NCBI RefSeq assembly: GCF_024679245.1 | Contig: NC_090177.1 | Coordinates: 25,544,632-25,608,631, forward strand | Length of the DNA stretch: 64,000 nt | Source: Pseudorasbora parva | Lineage: Eukaryota > Chordata > Actinopteri > Cypriniformes > Gobionidae | Direction: 5' to 3' | Shown: positions 27,177-39,697 of the stretch, piece after piece | Layout: the number at the start of each line of letters is the position of its first letter | Position numbering within the stretch: position 1 is the first letter of the stretch | The notes under the pieces: generated by a model | The model's database searches: none | Seen by the model: only the letters and a program-made list of their open reading frames with translations | Told to the model about the DNA's origin: nothing | Made by a program: the position numbers and the translations under genes

Positions 27177-27178
<2 letters not shown>

Positions 27179-27460
27179 TGGTCTATGTGGTTTACAGGGA
27201 CTCTCCACAGGCGTAATGTTTTTTATACCGTACAAACCGTATTTTCTATCCCCTTACACTGCACCTGCCCCTAAACCTACCCATCACAGGAAACATTCTG
27301 CATTTTTACTTTCTCAAAAAAAAAAAAATTTAGTATGTTTTTAAGGCCATTTAAATTATGAGGACATTTGATATGTCCTCATAAACCACATTTATAGTGT
27401 AATACCAGTGTAATACCCATGTTATACAAATTTGTGTCCTCATAAACCACATAAACAGGC
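27177..27460. repeat. Dispersed fish repeat between two CA arrays
   Basis: The segment contains CCTGCCCCTAAACCTACCCATCACAGG followed by TTTCTGCATTTTTACTTTCTCA-like sequence, and two copies of GTCCTCATAAACCACAT at 27375-27391 and 27437-27453. I recall this as a very common teleost repeat that often sits beside CA arrays. No coding potential and no terminal repeats. Confidence 0.55.
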
Positions 27461-27461
27461 T

Positions 27462-27491
27462 CACACACACAAGCACACACACACACACACA

Positions 27492-27543
<52 letters not shown>
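27462..27543. repeat. (CA)n microsatellite
   Basis: About 40 CA units with AG and AT interruptions, grading into (TA)n at 27543-27551. Confidence 0.96.
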
Positions 27544-27551
<8 letters not shown>

Positions 27552-27784
27552 ATTTATTCAAATTTGCTCAAATTTTAATTGAATCGCGCAAGATTTGGTT
27601 TCAAAGTGAAATTCCCATAAACACACACCTAAGCCTTTTGAAAAGTCTTCCCAGAAGAGTTGAAGCTGTTATAGCGGCAAAGGGTGGGTCGACTCCATTG
27701 CTGTTGTGCATACAACGGCTCTACACTCGTTATCATATAGAAAATGTGGTTAACACCTGGTTATACGTAGGGGAAAAAATCAGA

Positions 27785-27829
27785 CAAATACCATGATATA
27801 CATTTTTGGTCATACCGCCCAGCTCTAAT
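27785..27829. repeat. Single hAT-type terminus
   Basis: ACCGCCCAGCTCTA at 27815-27828 is the reverse complement of the TAGAGCTGGGCGGT terminus common among fish hAT elements, preceded by ATATACATTTTTGGTCAT. No left end was found nearby, so it is a solo end or part of a disrupted element. Confidence 0.4.
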
Positions 27830-27904
27830 AGTAGTGTACGTCAATGCAAGTTGCTGTTAGTTAAAACAGCTTAAACATGCATCTTAGTCTGGGGCTAGGC
27901 TTAA

Positions 27905-28406
27905 AGGGTTAGTTTACTCAAAAATGTTCTTCTCTTCCAGATTTGTTTTCAATCCTCAAATAAAGATTCAAATGGTTATGAATGATTCGGATCGCATGTC
28001 AAACTGCCAAACTGCTGAAATCTCGTGACATTGGCGATCCGAATCATAAATCAATACGCTGATTCATAACCATTTGAATCTTTATTTGAGGGTTGAAAAT
28101 AAATCCAGAAGAGAAGACAATGCTGAATAAAGTCGTAGTTTTTGTTTTTTTTGGACCAAAATGTATTTTCGATGCTTCAAGAAATTCTAATTAACCAACT
28201 GATGTCTCATATGGACTACTTTTATGATGTTTCTATTACCTTTCTGGACATGGACAGTATAGTGTGCATACACTTGCATACGCTCTTGGACTAAATATAA
28301 AATATTTTAAACTGTGTTTTGAAGATGAACGGAGGTCTTACGGTTGTGGAACGACATTAGGGTGAGTCATTAATGACATCAATTTCATTTTTGGGTGAAC
28401 TAACCC
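27905..28406. mobile_element. AGGGTTAGTT MITE with internal foldback
   Basis: The termini AGGGTTAGTTTACTCAAAAATG and CATTTTTGGGTGAACTAACCC are inverted. TTAA precedes the left end (27901-27904) and overlaps the right end. Inside, AATCCTCAAATAAAGATTC (27952 on) is repeated inverted near 28069-28093, giving arms of about 50 bp. Relatives of the family appear as fragments at 16900, 32720 and 52080 (GTTTGGAACAACA motifs). No protein is encoded. Confidence 0.7.
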
Positions 28407-28410
28407 TTAA

Positions 28411-29600
28411 TCTTGTCTGTGAGGGGGTAGTTGTTCTGTCCTTTTGAATGTTCATCAATCACCTTGTTTTGCATCCACAGACTTCATCATGTTAGCTTTA
28501 GAGAAATCCCTCAGTATACTTGAGCTTCTGCTACAATTTAGCACTCTGCAAGGAAGATGATTAGAGAGTTTCTCCCACAAGAAGTAATTGTCTCAGAGCT
28601 GGCGACTTGTTACTTTCCTCACCCCACTTAAAGATGATTTCCCCCCCCTCAGGGGAGCTTTGGGAGATTGAGCTTCTCTGACAGTCAATGCTTTTGCCGC
28701 AGGCACAGATATAGTCCACAGCTAAAGTGTTGAGCAGAACACTTTCATAAAACCCAGCAGACGTCTTTACTTTTCACAATCTGTTCTCATGCTTGTACAT
28801 AGTTCCATAGATACCTTGTTGCCATGTGTTTAACGTATTCAGAAATGTTGGGTTTGTGGAAATGTAGTTATGTAGTTAAAGAGATATTTACACAGAACTG
28901 AAAATAATGGCTACTTTTACCACTCTTTCAAACAAGTTGTCCCGTATAGAGTTTGTCTGGTATAAGAAGCTATAGTTTTCTTTAAGCAATGTTGACTTTT
29001 TCATAAAATCAATCTGCAAATTACTTAATAGTAGCGGCCTTGAAATATTAGATTGGAATTGGAGTATTTTAACACTGAAAAATAACCTCACTAAGCTGAG
29101 TTGTCTCACTAAGTCATAATCTTAAAGACAACCTAAATTGTAGTTTGTAACCCATTTGTAATTTGCAACAGCAAAAAAATGGGCATGACTGGATTTTATC
29201 CTTCAGGAATGGCCTAGATCATGAATAACTGTTGCAGAATGGATCCTGAGTGAATGCTAAAACAGAAGCCCCTTCACACGTACAGTGTTTACTGGTAAAT
29301 TAGCGACCAGAAAAAAAGAGATCAGGTCTGAGCAAGACCTTTTCAAAAATTCCATTATCGATTTTTTTTAAATTAACTTTCATGCTGTGTAATGTAGCTG
29401 TATGTGAATGTAAACAGTCTGTAAAGTTGCAAAGCTGAAAGTGCATCATAAAAAGTTATTTTCTCTCAAAAGAAAGAGTCGGCTCTGAATCGCTTAACCT
29501 GGTTTTCGTTAAGTTCACATGTCACAACTTACTACATTTGCATAATGCCTGCCTATGTTCTGCGTGGACAGGACACCTTGCTGTAAACTCGTTGTGTGGA
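28411..29600. other. Non-coding DNA
   Basis: No coding frame, RNA gene or repeat terminus recognised. The last part may belong to the THAP-bearing element that follows, whose left end I could not locate. Confidence 0.4.
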
Positions 29601-29604
29601 GAAC

Positions 29605-29888
29605 ATGTCGTCAAGATGCTGTGCTCTCCACTGTGGAAGTAAATTTGGATTATTTTCACTTCCAAATGGTGAGGCTTCGAAAAATCAGTGATTAAAATGA
29701 ATCTTTACCACGATACCACAGCTGCAATATATTCCCAAACTTTTGCTGTGTTTCCTTCATTTTACTGGCATCAGCTTCTTTAATCTCAGCGAGAGATATT
29801 TGTCACGGTATTCATAAAACGGTTACCATTGAAAGATGGGCCAAAACTATGTTTGTTTGGACCAGCTTGCTCCTCCAAATCACAACCT
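29605..29888 (+). pseudogene. Degenerate THAP zinc-finger exon
   Basis: From ATG 29605 the frame reads MSSRCCALHCGSKFGLFSLPN, the Cx2-4C start and FSLP element of a THAP domain, then stops. In another frame about 130 bp on, CFLHFTGISFFNL supplies the Cx2H half (29741-29780). Near the end, RLPLKDGP (29820-29843) corresponds to the LKDGAVPT tail of THAP fingers. The exon ends at CACAACCT followed by donor GTAAGT. THAP fingers head the transposases of Kolobok and P elements, and fish host genes also use them. Stops and frameshifts indicate a transposon-derived pseudogene rather than a host THAP gene. Confidence 0.6.
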
Positions 29889-30519
29889 GTAAGTATGATT
29901 AATTATTGACGTATCTTTTCTGCCGGGTGTTCAAAATATTAGAGTTTTGTGTTTTATATTGTGTGGGTCACTCATTTTATTACTGTCTTACTGAAATCCT
30001 TCTGCTACTTAGCTGTGGGCCACTATTACCTAAAACTGGGTCTGTTAATGCAGATTGTTTGTCGTCTTACTACTTTGAGTAAAGACAAAGGATGCAGCAA
30101 GATTTGTTTTGGAAATTTTAATGTTACATCAGCCATTCATATTAGTGCTGGGCTAACTAACGCTTGCACTTTATTGATAAAGTTAATACAGCTCCCGTGT
30201 GTGCACCGCAATAAATTATTAATATACACACATGGGTTTGTTTAAGGATTTACTCTTGTTAATGCTGATGGTGAGGAATTACAGCTGCAACATCTCATAA
30301 TGTACCTCACAATGAGCAGCATATCACTATGAAAAGCCCTGCTTAAGTCATCCTTGCGGTGGAGGTTTGGGTTGAATAACTAGTTCTTCCAATGTTTCAT
30401 CATTGACTCAGACTCACTCTGGGATTGACGTAAAATCGACTTCACTGAGCTTTAGAGAGCCTCTGCACAGAGCTGAAGTAGTTATGGTTATGGGTGTTTT
30501 TTTTTTGTTATGTGCACTG

Positions 30520-30740
30520 TGAGCAATACACCAATCACAACAGACTGGGCCATCTGTCCAATCAGAGCAGAGCAGGCTCATGGAAAAAAGACTGCTTCAT
30601 CCAACGAGCTGTTTGAGAATCATTGAACAGTGTGGTGATGCGAAAATGAAAGCGTATTTTGACCTTTGATGTACAGTATGTAAGTTGGCGACCTCCAAAA
30701 CAAAATTAGGGAACTTTAAAATTGCATAATAGGGGCAATT
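30520..30740. repeat. Probable DNA-transposon fragment
   Basis: The segment includes CCAATCAGAGCAGAGCAGGCTC and ends in a GCATAATAGGGGC block, patterns I associate with fish TTAA-type elements. It may be the right part of the element that carries the THAP exon at 29605. No clean terminus or target duplication was found. Confidence 0.3.
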
Positions 30741-33700
30741 TAAATCAGTTCTGGTAATTCCCCAGTATGAGAAGTTAAAACATTACCTGTAGTATGGTAT
30801 GTGTGAGCTAAGAACAGGATTGCTGGTATGAGTACTTATGAGTTCAGAATGTTTACAGTAAGTTCCGCTACTTTTAATGATTTGTCTATTTAAACATACC
30901 CGGAAAATTCCATCTAGCAGGCAATGAAGCTCAGTGAGGGTTGGTAGTTGGTACACCAAATCTCCAAAAGTAAAAAATTGTTCTACCAGAAAGACTTGGG
31001 AGTCCAGATGAAGTACAGTAAAGTAACACGTTTATTAACAGACCAGCAAATATTCTAATTAGAGGTTCTTTGGCGTAGGCCTTAGCTCTCGAGGGTAACG
31101 GACTCTGCATTTGAAGATCAAGGCAGGGGCGCAGCCGACCCCCTGGGAGGTATAGGCGGAGACCATCCTGGTGGTGGTGGAGGTAAATTGTTGGCATTAG
31201 CATCTGTGAACTCAGACATGTGTAACTGCCCATCTTTTATATTTTGAAAATTAGGACATGATTGGTTAGGTCTAAATGTGATAAGTGACATAACATTGAA
31301 TCTTTCTGGCAGAACTTTACACAAGAGCTTTCATTTACTGCATGTTCTCACCAAAAAGTCTTTCGAGCCATGTGGCTCTTCATCATCTGCAGTTATTTTG
31401 TATTATACTAACTGCACTAATATAGTAACTATTATTTTTCCTAGCGAAACCGCCTTCTGTATGATCATTAATCCTGTCACTCAGAATTTAAATAAATGTA
31501 GCCAAATTTTACAGAGAGTGAAACTAAAGTGCTTCTCATCATCCAGGTGATGAAGAAAATAGCTCAGCGTTTAAAGGTCTTTCTCGATGATTGATATCAC
31601 GGAGTTTAACTGTATTTTGTACTGATGTGTGAATGGGATATTTCTGGTAAAAAGATGGAACAGCATTGTTTCTGAGAACAGCACATTTGTGTATTTACCG
31701 GAGAAGTTCTGATATTTTTACTGACATTTACTGTGAGGAAAGGACTAATGGACATTTTAGCTATTTGAATTTGTTTTTGTTTATCTTAATCTTAATAGCC
31801 TGTGTGACCTATCCTGTTTGCAATATCAGCCAAACATGTAAAATATTACATTTTGATTAAATACTACAAGACCGCATGAACAAAATGCTCTGATAAATCT
31901 TTCATGACGAGACCAGGAACTTAATGTAAGGTAGTATGTGGTTTCATTTCATTCTCTGTGATATTTAAACTTATCAGGAAAGCTATTCATGATTTATTCC
32001 GTTTAAAGAAAAGCAACTGTATTTGGATGAAAAAATGTAACTTTTGATATTTCTTTCATCTATCAACCAAATGTGCAAGGTGTTTTTAAATGCACGTTCA
32101 AAAAAAACATACTTTGCAATAATTCAATAAGCATAAAACCAAAATGACAGCGAGAGATGATTGGTATTTCCTTCTACATCAGAGCAGACTTCAAAGTCAT
32201 TTCAGTGTTTGTGTGCTCTAGGCGTCAGCTGTCTGAGCTCCTGCTGAGACGGACGTACCTGAGCACAGAGAAGATGTGCGGGTCAGGCAGCTTCCTTTCA
32301 CCAGTCCTCTGTGTTGATTTACCCGGCGGCTGTTATTTAGAGTGCTCTCAGAGTTTCACAGAGGAGAAATAGAGGTCAGAGCTCATTTTGAGAAAGCCAT
32401 ATCTCCCCTTGAGCAGGTGGCAGAGGACTATTCTATCCCACAATTCCATGCCTCAAGAGTTCACTGTGTGCTGCTTTGTGCCAGCTGTTACACTTGCAGA
32501 GTCTTTGTGAACAGTGGTGTGGCCCGATGGGGCTCAGTGCTGAATGGTCTCTAATACACTAGCTTGTTGGCCATACATCATTCCCCACTCCATCCTGAGT
32601 CCCGGCTGGGCGGCTCTACACCTGAGCCTGTTCACCTGATTATTTCACATTTTATAGATGCTTTTCATCAAGAGGAACTCCAGTAAACTAATTGCAGGAA
32701 CAGGCCCCTTAGGAAAGGTTAGGAAAAATCATCATTTATTCACCCTTGTGTTGTTCCAAACCTGTATAATTGGATTTTGAAAATATTTTCTATAGCAGAC
32801 TACAAACTATGCTCACTAACATTTTAATTGGCTACTTATCTTGCAGTTTAATAAATCATAACTTCCTGAGTTTCCTGGCTTAGTGGTTAACGTTTGTTTA
32901 TTTGATCCATTTGCAGTGCCTAGTTTCTGTTTCCCCTAGTTCTACATCCAGAATTATCTTTAAATGTGCCCCCTTAAAACGGTTTATGTTTGTGTGTGTA
33001 TAGCCATATGACAATGATTGTAGTTGTTACGTACTGAAATGCCATCTTCCTATTCAAATAATGATATAATGGAGAAATTCATTCTGCATACAGCTTTAAA
33101 TACAATGAATTAAACTAGTACTGTGGACTACTTTTATGCTGGTTGTATTGTACATTTTGTAAGTTTTGGAGCTTTACAGATGTGGCTACTATGAATTTTC
33201 ATTATATGGAAAAAAGCTCCATGAAGACTGTAATATCCTCTTTACTCCTGGAGAGTTCATTTTTGTATGCAATATGCATCAGACGCCGTGTGAACGGACT
33301 GTGGCTGGGCTGTGGGCTTGCCATCTGAGGCTGAGATGACTTCGTCACAGTCAGGTAAGGTAGCTTGCTAGAGTTGTTGTAGCTGCTGCTGTCTCTCCAA
33401 CACGGATCAGTGAGCATACAGGGATGACTGAAGGTCAGTTGTCAGAGGTCCCTGCTGCCATTGCACTGTACATTGACCTTGAGGACATCTTGTGCATGCA
33501 TAGAACCTGTATAAGGAAACAAGATGCGGTGCTGGTTTCCCGCTTGCGCTGTGAGACTGCATGTAGCTAAGCAGCGTCAATTTGAGGGAAGGCAGATGCT
33601 CCCTCACAGCAATATGCTTGTAAAAGAGCACACATGGGAGAAGGCTATGTGGTTGAAGTAACTTTCCTTGGATTTGCGATTGATCACAAAATGTAAGATA

Positions 33701-34010
33701 TGTTATACCATCTTGAATCGTTAGAGAGGATGCAATGTACTTTACAGAGAAAATAGCAGACTACAAACTACACTCGGTGGTTTTAATGTTTAATCTGGCC
33801 CTTTTATAATGACCCAATTTTTCTAGCTCAGTGGGTTCTCCTGTATATTTACTGTATACTTCATTGATGAATGTCCAGTGATCCACTTATCTGGATGAAT
33901 GTCCAGTGATCCACTTGTAAATTCCTAAGTAAGTAAATGTGTTGGTTTTACGTCACTGACTTCATTCACAGTGAATTTAGCAGTTTTTTTTTCCCTTCAT
34001 GCATTATCAA
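30741..34010. other. Intron-like non-coding DNA
   Basis: No gene recognised. Minor features are a repeat relic at 32718-32777 (CATTTATTCACCCTTGTGTTG), two related segments near 32792 and 33747 (AGCAGACTACAAACTA), a segment at 33266-33330 that recurs at 56369-56433, and a 23-bp direct duplication at 33866-33916. A proline-rich minus-strand frame at 31118-31324 has no homologue I recognise. Confidence 0.4.
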
Positions 34011-34013
34011 TCA

Positions 34014-34230
34014 GTCAATCAATCTTTATTTATATAGCACCTTCCAACAACCAAAAGGAACAAGCAAAAAAGTGCTTTTACATTTAACACAGGAGAACAT
34101 TTACAATATAAAATATATAAATACAATAAACAATAACCAAAAAGTACACAATAATACACTAAGGAAGGCTAAAAAGCTGAAAGTAACACAGTGCTACAGT
34201 GTGTTAAAAGCCAGTCTAAATAAGTGCGTC
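34014..34230. repeat. Dispersed repeat with TTTATTTATATAGC start
   Basis: CAATCAATCTTTATTTATATAGCACC is the start of a widespread fish repeat type. A different member with CACATTTATTTCTATAGTGC is at 38310. The class (SINE-like or MITE) is not resolved. Confidence 0.4.
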
Positions 34231-34359
34231 TTTTAACATGGACTTGAACAGGGCCAGGTCTGTGAGAACACGCAGGTCTACATTTACAGAGTACCAGCAA
34301 CAGCAAATGAACGAGCTCGCTGGTGACTCAATATATCCAGGAAGCACATTACAGGCTTG

Positions 34360-36190
34360 GCGAGGTGTCAATCAAAGCTCTCGTGGTTTTCGTTGGATAA
34401 AGCCAGTCAATGTCTAGCCAATGCCTTGCCAGCAAAGTTTTGACCAATCAAAAGGCGCCATCTTGCGTAGTTTTAAGTAAGCAGCATTGGTGAAGACTTA
34501 CGCCTGTTTCACACCGCAAGCGTGAGCAGCGCTTGAGCAGCGCTTCAGCGTAACTACACCGTGACTGCAGCTGCAGACGCGCGAGAGTATTCACACTGGA
34601 AGATGATAGAGCCTATACCTGTATTAAATACTAAACTAAAATAAATTATTATATTTTCTGGCTAGTTTACTTTACTTTTTATAATACTTTCACCCAAACT
34701 GAATAATAATTAAATAATTATTAAAAAATAATTAAATTAAAACAAGTTTAAATGGGTAAATCTTCTACAGATGATTTTTATTCTCCGTTTTCTTTAATGA
34801 CACTCCAGTTATTGTTAAAACACCACATGTGCTTCTTGTGTGCATTTTGAGCGCTTGTGATATTATATTTATTTTGTCCATCAAAAGTGTGCTTTCGCTT
34901 TACACCGTGACTACAGCTGCAGACCGAGAGCCTTTACCTGTCTGAATATTAAATACTAAACTAAACGAAAGTTTGTTATATTTTCTGGCTAGTTTACTTT
35001 ATTTTTTATAATCATAACCATACTTTCACCCAAACTGAATAATCAAAACAAGTTTAAAGTGCTAAAATCTTCCACAGATATTTTTTATTCTTCGTTTTCT
35101 TTTCTGACATACTCCAGTTATTGTTCAAATACACTACACGTGCTTCCTGTGTGCATTTTAGGCACTTTTTGTGTGAAATCACATTTATTTTGTCCTTTAA
35201 AAGTGTGCTTTCACTTTAATTGAGCGTCAGGAGCGTCAGCAGCGCAGCAAAAATAGGCTCGCAGCCGAAACCCCCGCTTCACTGCTGCTCACGCGACGCT
35301 CCTGCTTGACGTTCACGCGCTGCTCTTGCTCCCGGTGTGAATGCACTCATTGATTAACATGGGCGCCGGAAAAAATATGCGCTGCTCACGCGCCGCTCAC
35401 GCTTGCGGTGTGAAACGGCCGTTATAGTGCTGATGTTTCCATTGACTCCCGCGCTTGTCAGTTGCTTTACACCATAGACCGTAAAAAAATATGGACGACG
35501 CGACTTCATCCGTTTCCGCTGGCCAGAGTTGAAGCTTTCAGACGCTCCGCACGGCACTGACATCTTGGGACCGAGTCTGCGCAGTAGCGATTTTGGGACT
35601 GGAGTTGCGCAGTAGAGAGCAGGAAGTAGAGCAGATATCGCAAGCACACACTCTCACAGATGCAGAACAATTAATTATTTTGGTGTGAAATAAGCAGTTA
35701 TGGAAATGTAGAAATTAAAGCTAAAGCTCCAATCTGCTCCCAAAAATCCCGGAAAAACTTCACTCAGAGAAGCCGTCGATCGCAGCTGTCAGTCATGTCA
35801 TCACACCCGTTTTTATAGCATCAAATAACTAACGAAAACTAAACTTATTTAAAAAACGAACACTTGAAATGAAATCATCGTGATGATAACTGCCTACAAT
35901 GACAAACTAACTTTGGGGAAAAAATATTTGAAGTGTAATTTGATTTAATTTGCCTCGCGTGCTATCGAGGCGCTGAGGCTTCAGTTTCTGAGAGGGGTGC
36001 TGCAGGCTTGGTTTACACACACACCTTAGCGCAGCTCACAGACTATATTACAGACAGTTCTTATCAATTGAATTAGTTTTTTACATTTTGTAAATTCTGT
36101 AAATAGTTGATTTAGTTTTTCAGTTACTATATATCCATTGTGATTAGGAGTTTATTGCAGATTCATTTTGAATAAAAAAAAAAAAAAACC
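34360..36190 (+). repeat. Dispersed repeat, copy A, split by a MITE
   Basis: The left part 34360-34497 matches 41323-41480 (GTTGGATAA, CAATG.CTAGCCAATGC, GCATTGGTGAA). The right part 36055-36177 matches 41590-41722 (ACA.TTTGTAAATTCTGTAAATAGTTG and AGTTTATTGCAGATT, ending in GAATAAAAA). Between them lie the 921-bp MITE at 34501 and about 630 bp of other repeat sequence, including a block from 35470 (CCATAGACCGTAAAAAAATATGGACG) that I also recall as repetitive. The A-rich right end could be a retroposon tail, but this is unproven. Confidence 0.55.
34501..35421. mobile_element. TTA-flanked MITE with internal duplication
   Basis: Inverted termini CGCCTGTTTCACACCGCAAGC and GCTTGCGGTGTGAAACGGCCG are flanked by TTA at 34498-34500 and 35422-35424. 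This suggests a PIF/Harbinger-type target site. The ends continue as imperfect inverted repeats rich in GAGCAGCGC. The interior is a tandem duplication: unit 1 from about 34556 and unit 2 from about 34902, each starting ACACCGTGACT(G/A)CAGCTGCAGAC and running about 340 bp. No protein is encoded. Confidence 0.75.
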
Positions 36191-38299
36191 CTGATCTAGG
36201 GGTTTAAATGTGTACGTGTTTTTTTTCCGCTTGATTTTTAGTGGTGGTGCTTTAACTAGCATATTACTACTGCGCTGGTAGTCAGTTTGCAGAGCAAAAC
36301 ATTCTTAGAAAAGCTTTTATATTCAAAGCACTGGCCATGCCTCACATTACTATTGTAGATCTTTTTTGGGAGTTTGATTGTTTGGATTAGTTTTGTTTTG
36401 TAACAAGTTGTTTATACTACAGTACGTCCATACACATGCCACTCCAAAAAACAGTTTTTTTCCCTTATGTGTAAACCCCTTATGAAACATGCCTGATTGT
36501 GTTCCGGCGAACCTTGAATGAAGATTGAATGGGCATTTAGTCATAGGCCTCTGTGTACAATTTTTTTTCCCCAGCCTGGTTGAGCCTCAGGGAGAATTGT
36601 GGGGCCATTTAAGATGAGTTTTACCAGCAATTCAGCTAATGCTTTTTCTGGCACTTACTCCAAAGCGTTCCCACTAAGTAATGGAGGGCCAAGAGGGCCA
36701 GTAGGGATAAATTTAATGCACTCTGTTTCCACCCGTCATCTTTTCAGTCAGGTTGATCTTCATTTCTCACTGACTTTTCTCTTCCTTCTGTCCTCCGCAT
36801 TATTATTAGATATTCCTTTTTAACCCGTCTGTCTTCCATTTATAGCGTTTCTTCATCCACAGCTTCTTGTTACATCCTTCAGTGATTTTAAATCAGTTTA
36901 AAATATTTCTGCATTCTGCTTTCTGACACGCATACATTCCACTTTATTTCCCCCCAAAATAATAATAATAAAGCAAGCACACGTCATGTTCGTTCAATAT
37001 CAAATCACAAGTAGTTCATTTTCGCTTCTGTTTCTATGGCGATGGGTAGCTCTGTGGAAAAGTCAAACCGTTGGCAAATAATTAACCCTCCGTGCGGTTT
37101 AGTTTGACACTGACGCAGTAAAGTCGTGATGTGGAGCCCACAGAGACAGATGGAGTTTAGATTTTTTTTATACTTTTATCAAATTAAAACAATCATGACT
37201 ACTCTATATCTTATTGTGTAGGCTTCCACATTCTAAAGATCAGATTTTTTTGTTTATTGGTTTTGTTTTTAATTAAATAAATGATCATTTCTTTTGAAGA
37301 ACATCATCCGAATGCCTCCCATTCTAGTGAAATTACAAGATAAAATGCAAGATTCCAACTCAAAGCCTTAAAGACAAGAACAGTTCATCTGAGCCAGATC
37401 AGCTCATGGTCAAGAAGGGGGCCACTTAGATACAGATTAAACAAAATTTTCCAGAACACATACTGATGTAACACTTTTATACATGTGTAAAGGCTCTTGC
37501 ATTTGAACAAGTCCCCGAAGAAAAGTATAATATGATTAACTGAATAATACATAAGCATGCAAATGTGTTTGTCAGCGCCTGAACGAGAGCAAAAGTTGTA
37601 TCTCTCAAAGGGCAATTGTTTGAAAATGTTTATCTGCTCAGCTTGATATCACTACCCAGCATGTTTCACACTGTATCTCTTAAAAAAACCTGCAAAAATG
37701 TGTTTGCTTTCATCTGGTGCCATGAAAGAACTCGGCGCTTGTTGATTCCTTGAATTCATTGGTTATTTTGCACCTGTGGAGGAGAATTGAAACTTTTTTC
37801 ATAGTCCAAAAATACACGCAGACTCTTTCACCAGGTGATCAACTGCCACTGTGAATTTGATGTTGTCGATGCAGCAACACTGATGAAGAGCTTTCACTCA
37901 TTAGTGCATATGTCTCTGAACCTCTCCTGCAGACATGTGCATTCATCTTGTTCTGCTTAAATGCCACTGCTGCAGTCAGAGTACAGAAACTCATAAATCT
38001 CCAGAGAACTGTTGCTCTGTCAACTTTTATTCAGCCTGGAAATTCAGTACCATAACACAGGAGCTAAAGCCCCAGCTCATACGGTGATCACGAAATGGTT
38101 CAACTTTTGCTTGACTGAGATTATTGCCATAGTAACCAGGTTTGAAATCCTCCAGGTTTTCTCCAGGATTTAGATTATGGATTTATAATGAGTTTGGTCA
38201 AGCGGTTTGTATGATATTGATCTGACACAGGTATTAGTTGTGGAGTAAATGGTTGTGGTAATGTTTGTCTGCGCATCCAGTGTTCTTTGCAGCCTATTG
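36191..38299. other. Intron-like non-coding DNA
   Basis: I see no coding frame, repeat terminus or RNA gene in this stretch. Confidence 0.45.
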
Positions 38300-39560
38300 C
38301 GTAGTCAAGTCACATTTATTTCTATAGTGCTTCAGGGCTTGACATTAAGCTTGTTCATGTGCGTGTACTTCGGACAAGTAAATCGTTCATTCACTTGTCC
38401 GAGTAAAAAATTTGCTTGTCCGGAAAAAAGTTCGGTATTTTTTTAATTTTGCGTGTGTGTGTTACTATAATTTATTCTGAAGCAATATTTTCACCAGTGT
38501 TCAATCATCTTTGACATATTTAAATATGCATATTTGTGATTTTTTTTTTTTTTTTTTTTTTTTAAATCATTTCAAATTTGTGATATTTTTACCTTTTATA
38601 AAGGGCATTTCCTCCCTAATCTTATTAAATATAGGCTATGCTTCAGGTTTAATTTTATATAGTTAAAATTGATCAATACAATTTATTTAAATTAAGACAC
38701 TATAGGGGCTGTTAACAATCAAATTAAATAATTTACACTGAAAAATTACAACTGCATTAAATAATGGTTTGAGATTTGTAGTTTTAAATAGACACATAAG
38801 AAATGTTGGAAAGTATGTTTAAACATGAACCTAAACCTCCAGTAGGTGGCAGCAGGTGGGCATCTGAGTGAGTCATTGAGTCATTCTTTCAAACGATTCA
38901 TTTAAACACTCGAGTCGTTTAGTAACACACTTGTTGCTGTGAGATGCGTTACGGTTCTGCTGTGTGTGAACGATTTTCGCTGCTGAAATCGAACAAAAGC
39001 ACTCAATATTGCATCTAAAAATGTAAGTGACTTTAAGTGAATGTAAATGTAAGCGAATGTTAATTAATTGTTTAAGAAACTGTCATATGAAAGCAGTGTC
39101 ACTTTCAGTCGTGACTCATGATGGTATTCAGGAAAACAGCTTAAACGCTCTAGTGTTGTAATTTCTCCTCGAGAGGCTGCACGACTGTCAACAGCGCGAC
39201 CTTGTTATCGTCAGTTCATCATATATTATTATCCACCACTATCGATCGCCACTTACACTAAATTAATGCACAATCATTCGTGCATTTTGGTGATTCGCTA
39301 GTTATTTCTTGTTTTAATCAAGCTCTTGTCCATCGGGCAAGTAAAATTCTTTTTCACTTGTCCCTTCGAAAAATCCACTTGTCCCGGACAAGCGTTAATG
39401 TCAAGTCCTGCGCTTTATACAATACAGATTGCTTCAAAGCAGCTTCACGGTAGTAAATGTGAAAATAACAGTGGTAAAGAAAATCCATCAATTATGCAAC
39501 AAATAAAATTCAGCTATAAAGCAGTTCTACAGAAGATAGTGTCATTATTTACCTCAATTC
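38300..39560. repeat. Dispersed repeat interrupted by a 1078-bp element
   Basis: AGTCAAGTCACATTTATTTCTATAGTGCTT (38303-38332) continues after the inserted element as CGCTTTATACAATACAGATTG (39411 onward). Together they restore a repeat start common in cyprinid DNA. The continuation runs to about 39560. Confidence 0.55.
38333..39410. mobile_element. CAGGGCTTGACATTAA element, non-autonomous
   Basis: Termini CAGGGCTTGACATTAA and TTAATGTCAAGTCCTG are inverted, and ACTTGTCC motifs recur near both ends (38395, 39355, 39376). The flanks TGCTT and CGCTT could be an imperfect 5-bp target duplication. The superfamily is not assigned. The 1078-bp interior holds a 23-base poly-T and no reading frame. A truncated relative is at 5130-5825. 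Confidence 0.7.
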
Positions 39561-39697
39561 ATTTCAGTGTTGAATAATTTCAGTTTAGTAGCAGTGTCAG
39601 TGTAGCAAAGTATTTTTTGGAATGCAGGAGGTATGGAATGGAATGCAATGATTGGCCAAACCTGTTTTTTGTACCTGAGACTACCACAGAAGATATA

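Noticed and set aside
31118..31324. Minus-strand frame ending in a proline-rich tail
   Set aside because: The tail comes from a short purine/pyrimidine stretch (GGTGGTGGTGG); no family recognised and no splice signals.
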